Source: Clostridiales bacterium (lineage in GTDB: Bacteria; Bacillota; Clostridia; Oscillospirales; CAG-272). Taken from it: 42,634 bases of DNA. Location of the stretch: the NCBI GenBank assembly GCA_012841635.1, contig DUUJ01000011.1, positions 1-42,634 of the forward strand, written 5' to 3'. Below, piece after piece: positions 24,583-32,953 of this stretch. Both the position numbers and the translations under genes were made by a program. The notes under the pieces are model-generated. The model was not told the DNA's origin and made no database searches. It worked only from the letters and a program-made list of their open reading frames with translations. Each line of letters starts with the position of its first letter. Within the stretch, counting starts at the first letter, position 1.

Positions 24583-25353
24583 ATGATAGAACTGAAAAAT
24601 GAATCTCAGTTCGCTAAAATGAAAGTAGCGGGCAGGATTACCGGCGAAGCGCTTAAGGTAGGCGAAGCGGCCTGCAGGCCCGGCGCCACCACAAAGCAAA
24701 TCGACGAATTGATCCACGATTACATCGTGAAACAGGGCGCGATACCTTCCTTCTTAGGATACGGAGGTTTCCCCGGCTCTGCCTGCATATCATTGAACGA
24801 TCAGGTCATCCACGGTATCCCTTCAAAAGATATCGTGCTGAAAGACGGAGACCTTGTAAAACTCGATGTCGGCGCGACTTATGATGGCTACAACGGCGAC
24901 GCGGCGCGAACGGTGCCGGTCGGATGTGTGTCAGCCGAAGCACTGACGCTCGCCAGGCATACCGAGGAATCCTTCTGGTTGGCTTTTAAGCTTATCAGGG
25001 ACAGAATCGAAAGCGGCGAAACGCTCAGGCTGGGCGACATCGGCCATACAATCGAGTCTTACGTAAACAGCTGCGGTTTTTCCGTGGTACGCAAATATGT
25101 CGGACACGGCATAGGCCGCAATATGCACGAAAGCCCGGATGTTCCCAATTACGGCAAGCCCGGCCGCGGGCAGCGCGTAACGGTGGGGATGGCGCTCGCC
25201 GTCGAACCGATGGTAAATATCGGATCCGGCGAAGTCAAAGAACTCAGCGACGGCTGGACCGTCATAACGGCGGACGGCTCGCTCAGCTCACACTACGAGA
25301 ACACCATCCTTGTCACCGACAAGGGCGTGATCGCATCGACGTATATTGAATAG
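24583..25353 (+). CDS. map: Methionine aminopeptidase, type I
   Basis: Type I methionine aminopeptidase of 256 residues, which removes the initiator Met from new proteins. All metal ligands are visible: Asp95, Asp106, His175, Glu208 and Glu239, plus the conserved His77 in VIHGIP. No N-terminal zinc-finger extension is present. The start codon is not preceded by a clear ribosome binding site (ATTCAAAA), unlike its neighbours; a small ACGGC/GCCGT hairpin (24555-24568) lies in the short gap after adk, overlapping the adk stop. Translation may be weak or coupled. infA follows. Confidence 0.96.
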   Translation: MIELKNESQFAKMKVAGRITGEALKVGEAACRPGATTKQIDELIHDYIVKQGAIPSFLGYGGFPGSACISLNDQVIHGIPSKDIVLKDGDLVKLDVGATYDGYNGDAARTVPVGCVSAEALTLARHTEESFWLAFKLIRDRIESGETLRLGDIGHTIESYVNSCGFSVVRKYVGHGIGRNMHESPDVPNYGKPGRGQRVTVGMALAVEPMVNIGSGEVKELSDGWTVITADGSLSSHYENTILVTDKGVIASTYIE

Positions 25354-25377
25354 AACAGCGAACAGGGAGTGATTTTT

Positions 25378-25596
25378 CTGGCTAAAGAAGATGTTATAGA
25401 ATTTGAGGGAGTCGTTCTGGAAGCTCTTCCGAACGCAACCTTTAAAGTCAAGCTGCCGAATGACCACATAATAACCGCCCGCATCTCGGGAAAACTCCGG
25501 ATGAACTATATCTGGATCCTTCCCGGCGACAAGGTTACGGTCGAAGTCTCCATATACGACCTTAACAAAGGCCGCATCACCTGGAGATCAAAATAA
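25378..25596 (+). CDS. infA: Translation initiation factor IF-1, apparent CTG start
   Basis: IF-1, an OB-fold protein that blocks the A site during initiation. Starting at CTG 25378 gives 72 residues beginning (M)[12 protein letters not shown], the exact length and start seen across bacteria. A ribosome binding site GGGAGTGAT (25364-25372) ends 5 bases before this CTG, ideal spacing. The only standard start in frame, GTG 25369, lies inside that site and would add three residues (MIF) and have no site of its own; an ATT codon at 25372 is another candidate. Thus a non-standard start seems likely. It is followed after 65 bases by rpmJ. No KOW-type ribosomal protein gene is present between map and infA, unlike in some Clostridia. 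Confidence 0.93.
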   Translation: MAKEDVIEFEGVVLEALPNATFKVKLPNDHIITARISGKLRMNYIWILPGDKVTVEVSIYDLNKGRITWRSK

Positions 25597-25661
25597 GTAA
25601 ATACCCTCATAATGCCGAGGCTGCATGACAAGCCGAGGCACAATGAAAGGATCGCATAATA

Positions 25662-25775
25662 ATGAAAGTCAGACCTTCTGTCAAGAAAATGTGCGAAAAG
25701 TGCAAGATCATCAAGCGCAAAGGCAAGGTCATGGTCATCTGCTCCGACCCCAATCACAAGCAGAGACAGGGCTGA
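25662..25775 (+). CDS. rpmJ: 50S ribosomal protein L36
   Basis: L36 of 37 residues, the smallest ribosomal protein: [20 protein letters not shown] start, zinc ligands Cys11, Cys14, Cys27 and His32, ending NHKQRQG. The zinc form. AAAGG lies 11 bases before the ATG. It sits between infA and rpsM in the standard order. A 57-base spacer precedes rpsM. Confidence 0.97.
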   Translation: MKVRPSVKKMCEKCKIIKRKGKVMVICSDPNHKQRQG

Positions 25776-25832
25776 GTTGCTTTTCGTGAGCGATTTTGCT
25801 GTTTGACACGAATAATAAGGAGAACATAAACA

Positions 25833-26201
25833 ATGGCTCGTATAGCAGGCGTCGATTTACCGAACGCGAAACGCGTCGAAGCAGCGCTTACCTATATCTA
25901 CGGCATCGGACCGACCAGCGCAAAGAATATCTGCGAGGCGACCGGTGTCAACCCGGATATCCGCGCAAAGGATCTCAGCGACGATGACGTTGCAAAGCTC
26001 CGCGAAGAGATAGACCGCCATTATAAGGTCGAAGGCGACCTCCGCCGCGACGTTTCGCTTGATATCAAGCGGCTGGTCGAGATCAACTGCTACCGCGGTA
26101 TCCGCCACCGCAAGGGACTTCCCTCCCGCGGACAGCGCACAAAGACTAATGCAAGAACCTGCAAGGGTCCGGTCAAGACCATCGCCAACAAGAAGAAATA
26201 A
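25833..26201 (+). CDS. rpsM: 30S ribosomal protein S13
   Basis: S13 of 122 residues: [26 protein letters not shown] start, and the C-terminal [15 protein letters not shown] followed by a basic KKK tail that touches P-site tRNA. It forms bridges B1a and B1b with the large subunit. TAAGGAGA lies about 10 bases before the ATG. Followed after 16 bases by rpsK. Confidence 0.98.
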   Translation: MARIAGVDLPNAKRVEAALTYIYGIGPTSAKNICEATGVNPDIRAKDLSDDDVAKLREEIDRHYKVEGDLRRDVSLDIKRLVEINCYRGIRHRKGLPSRGQRTKTNARTCKGPVKTIANKKK

Positions 26202-26217
26202 GGAGTGAGTCGATAAA

Positions 26218-26619
26218 ATGGCTGAAAACAAGAGTGCCAAGAAAACTGTCCGCAGGCGCAGAGAACGCAAAAACATCGAACGCGGAGCGGCTCATATCAG
26301 AGCGACCTTCAACAACACCATCGTTACCATAAGCGACGTCAACGGAAACGCTTTATCCTGGGCTTCCGCCGGCGAACTCGGCTTCCGCGGCTCCCGCAAG
26401 AGCACCCCTTTTGCGGCTCAATCTGCCGCCGAAACCGCCGCAAAGGCTGCAATGGAGCATGGCCTCAAAACCGTTGAAGTTTATGTCAAAGGCCCCGGCT
26501 CCGGTCGTGAATCGGCAATCCGCGCCCTCCAGGCTGCCGGACTTGAGATCACGATGATAAAGGACGTAACACCGATCCCGCATAACGGCTGCCGTCCGCC
26601 TAAGCGCCGCCGCGTCTGA
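26218..26619 (+). CDS. rpsK: 30S ribosomal protein S11
   Basis: S11 of 133 residues, with the family segment [27 protein letters not shown] near 24-50, PFAAQSAAE near 62-70 and the C-terminal [18 protein letters not shown]. It lies on the platform of the 30S subunit near the Shine-Dalgarno helix. The N-terminal 20 residues are basic. AAGGAGTGA precedes the ATG. rpsD follows after 35 bases. Confidence 0.98.
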   Translation: MAENKSAKKTVRRRRERKNIERGAAHIRATFNNTIVTISDVNGNALSWASAGELGFRGSRKSTPFAAQSAAETAAKAAMEHGLKTVEVYVKGPGSGRESAIRALQAAGLEITMIKDVTPIPHNGCRPPKRRRV

Positions 26620-26654
26620 TGCGGATATAAGAATACCGGAGGATTAATTAGAAA

Positions 26655-27281
26655 ATGGCAAGATATACAGGCCCTTCCTGCAGACTCTGCCGCAGAGAAG
26701 GCACTAAGCTTTTCCTCAAGGGCGACAGATGCCTTACCAGCAAGTGCGCGGTAGACCGCCGCGGCTCGGCTCCGGGACAGCACGGCGCCGCCCCCAAGAA
26801 GCTTAAAGAATACGGACTGCAGCTCCGAGAGAAAGAAAAGGCCAAGAGATATTACGGTGTCCTTGAAAGACAGTTCCGCGGTTATTTCGAAAAGGCCGAC
26901 AAAGCCGAAGGCGTAACCGGCGCCAACCTTCTTTCTATTCTTGAGCGCCGTCTCGACAACGTCGTTTACAGAATGGGCATGGCCGAATCCCGCAAGGAAG
27001 CGAGACAGCTCGTTCTTCACGCGCACTTCCGTCTCAACGGGAAAAAAGTAAATATTCCTTCTCTTCAGGTAAAAGTCGGAGATGTTATAACTATCCGCAG
27101 CGAAAGCCGTTCCCTGGAGAAGATAAAGGACCTTCTTGAGGGTCTCGATACCCGCATCTCTCCGAAGTGGCTCGAGATCGACCGCGAAAACGGCACCGCA
27201 ACCGTGGTTGCGCTTCCCACCCGTGAAGATGTCGATTTCCCGTTCGAAGAAAACCTCATCGTCGAGCTTTATTCCAAGTAA
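26655..27281 (+). CDS. rpsD: 30S ribosomal protein S4 (zinc-binding form)
   Basis: S4 of 208 residues. The N-terminus has four cysteines (9, 12, 26, 31) of the zinc-binding C+ form, then SAPGQHG near 38-44, and the S4 RNA-binding domain near 96-155 ([22 protein letters not shown]). S4 nucleates 16S rRNA folding, contributes to decoding accuracy and helps unwind mRNA; in many bacteria it also represses its own mRNA. CGGAGGA precedes the ATG. The 111-base spacer to rpoA holds a strong composite hairpin. Confidence 0.98.
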   Translation: MARYTGPSCRLCRREGTKLFLKGDRCLTSKCAVDRRGSAPGQHGAAPKKLKEYGLQLREKEKAKRYYGVLERQFRGYFEKADKAEGVTGANLLSILERRLDNVVYRMGMAESRKEARQLVLHAHFRLNGKKVNIPSLQVKVGDVITIRSESRSLEKIKDLLEGLDTRISPKWLEIDRENGTATVVALPTREDVDFPFEENLIVELYSK

Positions 27282-27392
27282 TCCCTGCCCGTCTCGTAAC
27301 CCGCCGCAGGGCATTAACGTGGAAATTAAACGTTTCCCTGATAAATACGCGGCGGTTAACACACGCATCTTAACAGCAGGAGGGTATTATTA
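27282..27392 (+). promoter_or_regulatory. Structured rpsD-rpoA spacer
   Basis: No gene. Three stacked helices form one long hairpin: CCGCCGC (27301-27307) with GCGGCGG (27349-27355), AGGG (27308-27311) with CCCT (27336-27339), and AACGT (27316-27320) with ACGTT (27330-27334) closing a 9-base loop. The rpoA ribosome binding site AGGAGGG follows 20-30 bases later. It could separate RNA polymerase alpha output from ribosomal protein output or bind S4. Confidence 0.5.
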
Positions 27393-28346
27393 ATGGATGA
27401 AAAAATTGAAAAGCCCAACATAAAGTGCGAACATATAAACGAGAATGACAATCACGGCAAGTTTGTCATCGAGCCGCTTGAGCGCGGTTACGGCACCACC
27501 CTGGGCAATTCACTGCGCAGAGTACTCTTGAGCTCTCTTCCCGGCGTCGCCGTCACAAGCATAAAGATCGACGGCGTGCTGCATGAGATCTCAACTGTTC
27601 CGGGCGTCAAGGAAGATGTCACCGAGATAGTCCTGAACGTGAAGGGCATTATAGCCAAGCTTCACTCCGACGGTCCGAAGACTGTCATACTCGACTATGC
27701 CGGCGGAGGTCAGGCCACAGCAGGAGACATAAGGACCGACGCCGACTTAGAGATTCTTAATCCCGACCATGTGATCGCAACCGTGGATGAAAACACCCAT
27801 TTCAATATGGAACTCACCTTCAATCACGGCCGCGGCTACGTCAGCCAGGATAAGAACAAACAGCTCAATACTCCGACCATCGGCGTAATTTATACCGACT
27901 CGATATACACCCCGGTATACAATGTAAGCTATTCCGTCGAGAACACCCGTGTCGGGAGCAATACCGATTTCGACAAACTGACCATGGAGGTCAAGACGAA
28001 CGGTATCATCACCGCCAAAGAGGCTATCTCGCTCGGCGCCAAGATTCTCAACGAGCATCTCATGCTTTTCGTCAACCTGACCGAAGAGGCTAAGATAACC
28101 GAGGTCATGGTCGAAAGCAAGGAGACCAAAAAAGAGAAGGTCCTTGAGATGACCATTGAGGAGCTTGACATGTCCGTTCGCAGCTTCAACTGTCTGAAGC
28201 GCGCGGGCATTGACACGGTCGAGGATCTAACCAACAAAACCGAAGCCGATATGATGAAGGTGCGCAACCTCGGCAAAAAATCGCTCGAGGAAGTCATCCT
28301 GAAGCTGCACTCGCTCGGTCTTGATCTCAAAAAGGAAGAGGAATGA
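27393..28346 (+). CDS. rpoA: DNA-directed RNA polymerase subunit alpha
   Basis: Alpha subunit of 317 residues. The N-terminal domain (about 1-230) has the dimerisation motif [20 protein letters not shown] near 31-50 and [12 protein letters not shown]; the C-terminal domain (about 250-317) has the helix-hairpin-helix [10 protein letters not shown] that contacts upstream promoter DNA and activators. Two copies of alpha seed assembly of RNA polymerase. AGGAGGG precedes the ATG by 8 bases. It lies between rpsD and rplQ as in all Firmicutes, after a structured spacer. Confidence 0.98.
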   Translation: MDEKIEKPNIKCEHINENDNHGKFVIEPLERGYGTTLGNSLRRVLLSSLPGVAVTSIKIDGVLHEISTVPGVKEDVTEIVLNVKGIIAKLHSDGPKTVILDYAGGGQATAGDIRTDADLEILNPDHVIATVDENTHFNMELTFNHGRGYVSQDKNKQLNTPTIGVIYTDSIYTPVYNVSYSVENTRVGSNTDFDKLTMEVKTNGIITAKEAISLGAKILNEHLMLFVNLTEEAKITEVMVESKETKKEKVLEMTIEELDMSVRSFNCLKRAGIDTVEDLTNKTEADMMKVRNLGKKSLEEVILKLHSLGLDLKKEEE

Positions 28347-28402
28347 GCTGAGCTTCGCTGCCCGTCTCGTTCCGTTTGAAAATTTGTGGAGGTATTTTAA
28401 CA

Positions 28403-28846
28403 ATGCCAGGAACCCGTAAACTCGGCCGCAAAACGCAGCCGAGGATGCAGATGCTCCGCGGCCAGGTCACCTATCTGCTCGATATCGGTTATATCGAGAC
28501 AACCGTGACGAGAGCCAAGGAAGTCAGAGCCTTAGCCGAAAAGATGATCACTCTCGGCAAGAAAAGGGATCTTGCTTCTTACCGCGCTGCGCTCGCATTT
28601 ATAACCAAGGAATCAGTAGTCAAAAAGCTCTTCGATACGGTTGCCCCCTCTCTCTCCGACCGCGCCGGCGGATACACCGAGATCTTCAGGACCGGTTATC
28701 GCCGCGGCGACGGAGCCCCGATGGCTATCATAAAGCTTGTCAACTTCGATATCGTAAAACAGGAAGCAGACAAAAAAGCCGAAAGAGCCAGGCGCGCCGA
28801 AGAAAGAGCGAAGAAGGCCGAAGACGCCGCTGAAGATAAAGAATAA
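28403..28846 (+). CDS. rplQ: 50S ribosomal protein L17 with charged C-terminal tail
   Basis: L17 of 147 residues: MPGTRKLGRKTQPRMQMLRGQVTYLL start and the family ending YRRGDGAPMAIIKLVN near residue 113. L17 lies near the tunnel exit. Typical bacterial L17 stops at about 115-125 residues; here an extra Lys/Ala/Glu-rich segment of roughly 30 residues, likely a charged helix, follows. The frame is open to 28376, but GGAGG lies 10 bases before ATG 28403. Last gene of the super-operon, followed by a strong terminator. Confidence 0.97.
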   Translation: MPGTRKLGRKTQPRMQMLRGQVTYLLDIGYIETTVTRAKEVRALAEKMITLGKKRDLASYRAALAFITKESVVKKLFDTVAPSLSDRAGGYTEIFRTGYRRGDGAPMAIIKLVNFDIVKQEADKKAERARRAEERAKKAEDAAEDKE

Positions 28847-28852
28847 TAAAAT

Positions 28853-28884
28853 AAAGCCGACGTGCGCAACGCCGGCTTTTTTTT
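28853..28884. terminator. Terminator closing the ribosomal super-operon (bidirectional)
   Basis: AAAGCCG (28853-28859) pairs with CGGCTTT (28873-28879) with a GC-containing loop, then TTTTTTTT. On the reverse strand the same stem is followed by TTTATTTTATT, so it can also end the convergent coaW transcript. Confidence 0.85.
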
Positions 28885-28904
28885 CGTTTAAATTTGCAAT
28901 GTAT

Positions 28905-29756
28905 TTATATACACTGTTTAATCGCCGTCAGCGCGGCGCCTATTACCGGACCGAACTGGGCGTATTCCGGCATGAGGAAGTTTATCTTAAACATATCGCT
29001 CAGGTTTTCGAAGATGCTTTTGCACTGCGGGATGTTGGTCATGTTGCCGGTAAGGACGATATCTGCCGTGTTGTGGCTGCGGGCGGCAAAAATCGCGAGC
29101 ACTCCGATTGTTTCAAAGACCATGTTGATTATTCCGAGGGCAATGTCCGACTTGTCTGCAAGGTCGGATATCTTGCCGAAATTGGCTGCGGTCATGTAGT
29201 CGGGCAAACCGGGCAGAATATCCTTTTTGGTGATGTCCTTAATCCGCAGGTCGATCTTGTTGAGGTCGCCTTCTTTGGCGAGATCGGAAATGTGCTTGAC
29301 GTTATCCATTCCGAGCAGCAGCCGGGCCAGGCCGTTCAGCGTTCCTCCGCCGATGCCGGTGCCGCCGAGATACTCCATCTCGCCGTTATCCTTTGCATAG
29401 ATAAGCGCGGTGCCGGTGCCCATAGACACGACAATGGCAGACTTAAGCCCGGAAAGATAAAGCCCGCCGAGACCGGTCGAGTGGAACTCCTGAACATGAA
29501 CGCAGGGAATCCCGTAAAGCGGTTTGTCGATGTAGGTGGAGCCGACGCCGGTCACCCGGATCTCGCCGATATCTTCAAGCTCGATGCCGTTCAGATTGGT
29601 GAACTTTCCGAAGGCTCCGTAAACCGAGGTCACGGGATCGGTCGCGCGGACGAACAGCGGATCTATCAGCTGCCAGCCTTCGGGCGTGCACTTGAATCCG
29701 ACAATCTTGGTGGTCGAGCCGCCGATGTCTATGCCTATGATATCCTTGTTTTTCAT
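28905..29756 (-). CDS. coaW: Type II pantothenate kinase
   Basis: A 283-residue kinase of the ASKHA fold that matches type II pantothenate kinases (CoaW/Fumble family), the first step of coenzyme A synthesis. Seen: the phosphate-1 loop GIDIGGSTTK at 8-17, a conserved Glu region after HVQEFHSTG, the adenosine-type motif VSMGTGTA near 110-117, and GGTGIGGGTLNGL near 131-143. AAAGGAATT lies about 9 bases before the ATG. It follows the HAD phosphatase gene by 36 bases on the same strand and probably shares its promoter. Type II enzymes are usually insensitive to CoA feedback; that is a family statement. Confidence 0.92.
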   Translation of the reverse strand: MKNKDIIGIDIGGSTTKIVGFKCTPEGWQLIDPLFVRATDPVTSVYGAFGKFTNLNGIELEDIGEIRVTGVGSTYIDKPLYGIPCVHVQEFHSTGLGGLYLSGLKSAIVVSMGTGTALIYAKDNGEMEYLGGTGIGGGTLNGLARLLLGMDNVKHISDLAKEGDLNKIDLRIKDITKKDILPGLPDYMTAANFGKISDLADKSDIALGIINMVFETIGVLAIFAARSHNTADIVLTGNMTNIPQCKSIFENLSDMFKINFLMPEYAQFGPVIGAALTAIKQCI

Positions 29757-29792
29757 TTGTATAATTCCTTTATAATTATAAAATTTGCCGGT

Positions 29793-30626
29793 TCAGCCGA
29801 ATATCACTTCATCGGCTTCGGAAAGCGATGGGAAAACAAAATCCGGACGGTCGGCAGGGGAGGCGTTCGCGACGTCTTCGGGGGTTGTTTCGCCGGTATA
29901 AACGAGGCAGGAGGCAACTCCGAACCTGCGCCCCAATGCGATATCGGTGTAAAGCCGGTCGCCGAAGATGCACATCTCGTCCTTTAAGACGCCCGTCTGC
30001 TCGATTATCATTTCAAGAGTCTCTTTATACGGCTTGCCGAAATAAGTCGGCGTTACCCCCGTCGAGGCGGTTATAAACGCCGAGATCGCGCCGCTGTCAG
30101 GGATAAAACCGTCTTCGGTCGGACAGTTGAAGTCGGGATGGGTGGACAGATATTCGGCGCCGCCGCGGATGAGCCGGCAGGCGGTATCCAGCTTTTTATA
30201 TGTAAGCGTCGTGTCGAATGAAGAAACCACAATCTCCGCGTCTTCGGTCAGGACAATGCCGGAATCGGCAAATTGCTTTTCAAGCTGCGGGGTTCCGACG
30301 AGATAAACGGTTTTGCCGGGTCTGTGCCGCAGCAGGAATTGTATCGTAACGTCGCCGGACGTCATAAGCTCGCCGCTCTGCGGCGAAAAACCGAGACGGC
30401 TGAGCTTCTCGACGTAATAAGAGGGATTGTGGCTGGCGTTGTTTGTAAAAAACAGCACCCTTTTTCCCGCGTCCCTGAGGCGGCCGATGAATCTGACTGC
30501 AAAGTCGAAGGGGCGGCTGCCGAGATAAAGAGTACCGTCCTGGTCGAATATAAAAAGCGTTTTCTCCCGAAGCGACGAGAAATGTTCCCGGGGGGAATCT
30601 TTTGAATAATAAACCGTGTCGTACAT
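29793..30626 (-). CDS. HAD-superfamily phosphatase, subfamily IIA (NagD/PGP-like)
   Basis: A 277-residue cytosolic phosphatase. HAD motif I is DQDGT (Asp28, Asp30), motif II TNN at 61-63, motif III the Lys in FGKPYKE, motif IV GDRLYTDI near 218-225; the C2-type cap between II and III places it in subfamily IIA with NagD, 4-nitrophenylphosphatase and phosphoglycolate phosphatase. The frame extends upstream by 70 codons, but AGGTGA lies 4 bases before this ATG, and the promoter -10 box lies inside the longer frame. It leads an operon with coaW. Substrate unknown; metabolite repair such as removal of phosphoglycolate is a reasonable guess. Confidence 0.9.
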   Translation of the reverse strand: MYDTVYYSKDSPREHFSSLREKTLFIFDQDGTLYLGSRPFDFAVRFIGRLRDAGKRVLFFTNNASHNPSYYVEKLSRLGFSPQSGELMTSGDVTIQFLLRHRPGKTVYLVGTPQLEKQFADSGIVLTEDAEIVVSSFDTTLTYKKLDTACRLIRGGAEYLSTHPDFNCPTEDGFIPDSGAISAFITASTGVTPTYFGKPYKETLEMIIEQTGVLKDEMCIFGDRLYTDIALGRRFGVASCLVYTGETTPEDVANASPADRPDFVFPSLSEADEVIFG

Positions 30627-30660
30627 ATATTCACCTGCGGTGTATTTTGTTCCGAATGCC

Positions 30661-30689
30661 ATTATATCACGAATTTCCGGCAGAGTAAA
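30661..30689 (-). promoter_or_regulatory. Promoter of the HAD phosphatase-coaW operon
   Basis: Reverse strand: TTTACT, 17-base spacer ending TGA, TATAAT. Its position excludes the longer start of the HAD gene. Confidence 0.65.
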
Positions 30690-30751
30690 GCCCTTGTGGT
30701 TAAAAATGAGTAAAAATTCTCTTTTCGGTGAAAGAAAAAACAAAAACGTTG

Positions 30752-30780
30752 TTGACAAAATCGGTAAAAAAGTATATAAT
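30752..30780 (+). promoter_or_regulatory. Consensus promoter P1 upstream of the OppA-like gene
   Basis: TTGACA (30752-30757), 17 bases, TATAAT (30775-30780). It lies about 300 bases before the start codon, so its transcript has a long leader. Confidence 0.8.
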
Positions 30781-30786
30781 ATACAT

Positions 30787-30934
30787 AACGACGATTTTAG
30801 TTGACTGAAATGTCGGAGACAGCCGTCTTCCTTCATTTTACAAAAATCGGCGCGGGTGATATGTCAAATTTGCCAAAATGAGATGTGGCAATTTGTGCAA
30901 CCGAACAAAATGCAAAAATAGTTTAAAATCTCCA
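30787..30934 (+). promoter_or_regulatory. Structured leader between two promoters
   Basis: Part of a 461-base stretch without a gene (30627-31087). An outer GATTTT/AAAATC (30793-30848) encloses TGAAATG/CATTTTA and GGAGAC/GTCTTCC with loop AGCC, an almost continuous hairpin that would start a few bases into the P1 transcript. A second inverted repeat, AAATTTGCC (30866-30874) with GGCAATTT (30887-30894), follows and could be an operator. No known riboswitch class is recognised. Confidence 0.4.
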
Positions 30935-30963
30935 TTGATTATATCGCCGGATAATGGTATAAT
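30935..30963 (+). promoter_or_regulatory. Promoter P2 of the OppA-like gene
   Basis: TTGATT (30935-30940), 17-base spacer ending TGG, TATAAT (30958-30963). About 125 bases from the start codon. Confidence 0.7.
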
Positions 30964-31087
30964 ATATCAATGACGGAACTCGTCGGCGGATCAGCATTGT
31001 CTTTTGCCGGGCGGCGAGCGCTAAAATCGGAACTCTGTGTAAAAAATCAAACCCGCGAAAAACACTATTTTAGGAGGAATTACTCAG

Positions 31088-32881
31088 ATGAAAAGATTCC
31101 TTTGCCTGCTGCTTTGCCTTTTGATGGCAGCGGCTCTGCTGGCCGGCTGCGCCGATGAGGATGGTAAGAAAAAGGAAGAAGATAAGGGTGCGATAATACC
31201 CGTTTATCTTTCCTCTCCCGTCGGCAACTTCGACCCCGCTTACGCTCTGCACGACAACGCCGGCAGCAAGTATATCGGTCTTCTTTACGAAGGTCTTTTC
31301 CGTCTCGGCAAAGACGGCAAGCTCGAAAAAGCGATAGCTAAGAGCTGGAAGATCAGAGAAGTCCCGGAAGATGAATATTACATGATGGAAATCGAGCTCA
31401 ATACGACCTTCTGGTCCGACGGGCGTCAGGTTGCCGCAGACGACTTTGTTTTTGCATGGAAGCGTCTGCTTGAACCGGAATTCCAGAGCGAAGCCGCCTC
31501 GCTGCTCTTTGAAATCAAGAATGCGCGCGCGGTCAAGGACGGCGACCTCACCATCGATGACCTCGGTCTTTACGCAGCCGATACCTCGGTGCTCCAGATT
31601 GAATTCGAGCGCAAGATAGATTACAATCAGTTCCTTGAAAATACCGCCTCGCTTGCTCTCGTTCCGCTCCGTGAGGACGCGGTTGTCAAGCTTGTCGACT
31701 GGGGTTCCAACTCCGCGACGATGACCACAAACGGTCCGTTCATTCTTAAGAAGATCGTTTACGGCGCTGACACCTTTACTCTCGAAAGGATCGAGCTTGA
31801 GCGCAACGTTTATTACTTCCGCAATGTTGACCGCGACGCTCTGAAGAAGTCTGTTTTCCCGTATCGCTTTGTGATTGACTTTACGAAGAATGTCGAAGAG
31901 CAGGCAGCAGCTTTTGACGCGGGCGAGATTTATCTCAACGCAAATATTCCGCTTTCCCGCCGTGACGCCATGTCGGTTGAACTGAGCGACACCATGTCGA
32001 CTGCGACAGTCGTCTTCAATAACGCAAAAGCGCCGTTCGACAAGCCGGAGGTCCGCCGCGCCCTTTCGATGGCGATCGACCGCAACGCGCTTGTCAATAC
32101 CGTAAAATATGCCAAGGCAGCCGAGGGCTTTGTTCCCGCCGGTACCTTTGAAACCACTCAGGGCACCAGCTTCCGCGATGCGGGAGCAGTTATCAACGCC
32201 GCCGGCGATATCGCAGGCGCGAAGAGCTTGCTCTCCGGAGCCGGAGTCAGCGGCGGCAGCTTTGAGATCACCATCCGCGCAAATGACGAGGTTTTTGCCG
32301 CTGTCGCGGCGGCCTGCGTCGACGCATGGAGCCAGCTCGGTTTCACGGTAACCATAAAAGAGCTGCAGATGGAATATCATATCGAAAACGAATACGACCA
32401 GTATCGCGACAACTTTGAAGTCGCCTATCGCAGCGCCGACTTCGATGCGATCCTTGTCGACTATTACGCCTCTACCAACCCGTTCGGCACCTTTGCAAGC
32501 TTCTCCCGCCCCTTCTCCGGCGGCGCCATGGACCTTGCCACCGGTTCCGAATACGCAAATGTTCCGCATATCTGCGGATATATCTCCGATAGCTATGACG
32601 CTCTGATCGAATCGGCTCATGCCGAGACCGACCGCGCAGCCCGCGCCGCTATCCTGCATCAGGCCGAAGCGGCTCTGGCAAACGATATGCCGGTAGCTCC
32701 GCTGTTCAACTATCAGCTCGCGTATGCGATTTCCGGCGAGCTCAGCAAAGTCGGCGTCAAGTCTGACGGCTACCTCACGCTTACAAAGGCTCGTCTGAAG
32801 GACTATCTGAAACTTCAGACCACCGAGACCGCCGCCACTCTCGCCGAAGGCGAAGAAGTGACGAAGGCTCACGATTTCTAA
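31088..32881 (+). CDS. Oligopeptide-type (family 5) solute-binding lipoprotein
   Basis: A 597-residue lipoprotein: signal peptide, lipobox LAGC (Cys21), charged Lys/Glu/Asp linker to about 37, then a family 5 extracellular solute-binding protein (OppA/DppA-like). Family hallmarks seen are NFDPAYA near 47-53, YEGLFRLGKDGKLEKAIAKSWKI near 67-89, the FAWKRLL segment and the AVRRALSMAIDR-type motif (here EVRRALSMAIDR near 321-332). Members bind peptides, and some bind oligosaccharides or nickel. AGGAGG lies 10 bases before the ATG. Two promoters precede it. No Opp permease or ATPase genes are adjacent, so the partner transporter is unknown. A terminator follows before the GH16 gene. Confidence 0.93.
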   Translation: MKRFLCLLLCLLMAAALLAGCADEDGKKKEEDKGAIIPVYLSSPVGNFDPAYALHDNAGSKYIGLLYEGLFRLGKDGKLEKAIAKSWKIREVPEDEYYMMEIELNTTFWSDGRQVAADDFVFAWKRLLEPEFQSEAASLLFEIKNARAVKDGDLTIDDLGLYAADTSVLQIEFERKIDYNQFLENTASLALVPLREDAVVKLVDWGSNSATMTTNGPFILKKIVYGADTFTLERIELERNVYYFRNVDRDALKKSVFPYRFVIDFTKNVEEQAAAFDAGEIYLNANIPLSRRDAMSVELSDTMSTATVVFNNAKAPFDKPEVRRALSMAIDRNALVNTVKYAKAAEGFVPAGTFETTQGTSFRDAGAVINAAGDIAGAKSLLSGAGVSGGSFEITIRANDEVFAAVAAACVDAWSQLGFTVTIKELQMEYHIENEYDQYRDNFEVAYRSADFDAILVDYYASTNPFGTFASFSRPFSGGAMDLATGSEYANVPHICGYISDSYDALIESAHAETDRAARAAILHQAEAALANDMPVAPLFNYQLAYAISGELSKVGVKSDGYLTLTKARLKDYLKLQTTETAATLAEGEEVTKAHDF

Positions 32882-32898
32882 TATCCGATTAACTTTTC

Positions 32899-32935
32899 CG
32901 GCGTGGATCGGGACTCCCGGTCCGCGCCGTCTTTT
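32899..32935 (+). terminator. Strong hairpin terminator between OppA-like and GH16 genes
   Basis: GGCGTGGATCGGG (32900-32912) pairs along its full length with CCCGGTCCGCGCC (32916-32928), including two G-U pairs, loop ACT, then GTCTTTT. It ends only about 19 bases before the GH16 start codon. Confidence 0.8.
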
Positions 32936-32953
32936 GCTTATATGAGGGATGTA

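Noticed and set aside
29793..30836. Longer HAD phosphatase starting at 30836
   Set aside because: The promoter -10 box lies within the extension, and AGGTGA supports the start at 30626.
31070..32872. 600-codon open frame on the reverse strand over the OppA-like gene
   Set aside because: It lies exactly antisense to a well-supported lipoprotein gene, has no ribosome binding site or recognisable domain, and arises from GC-rich codon bias.
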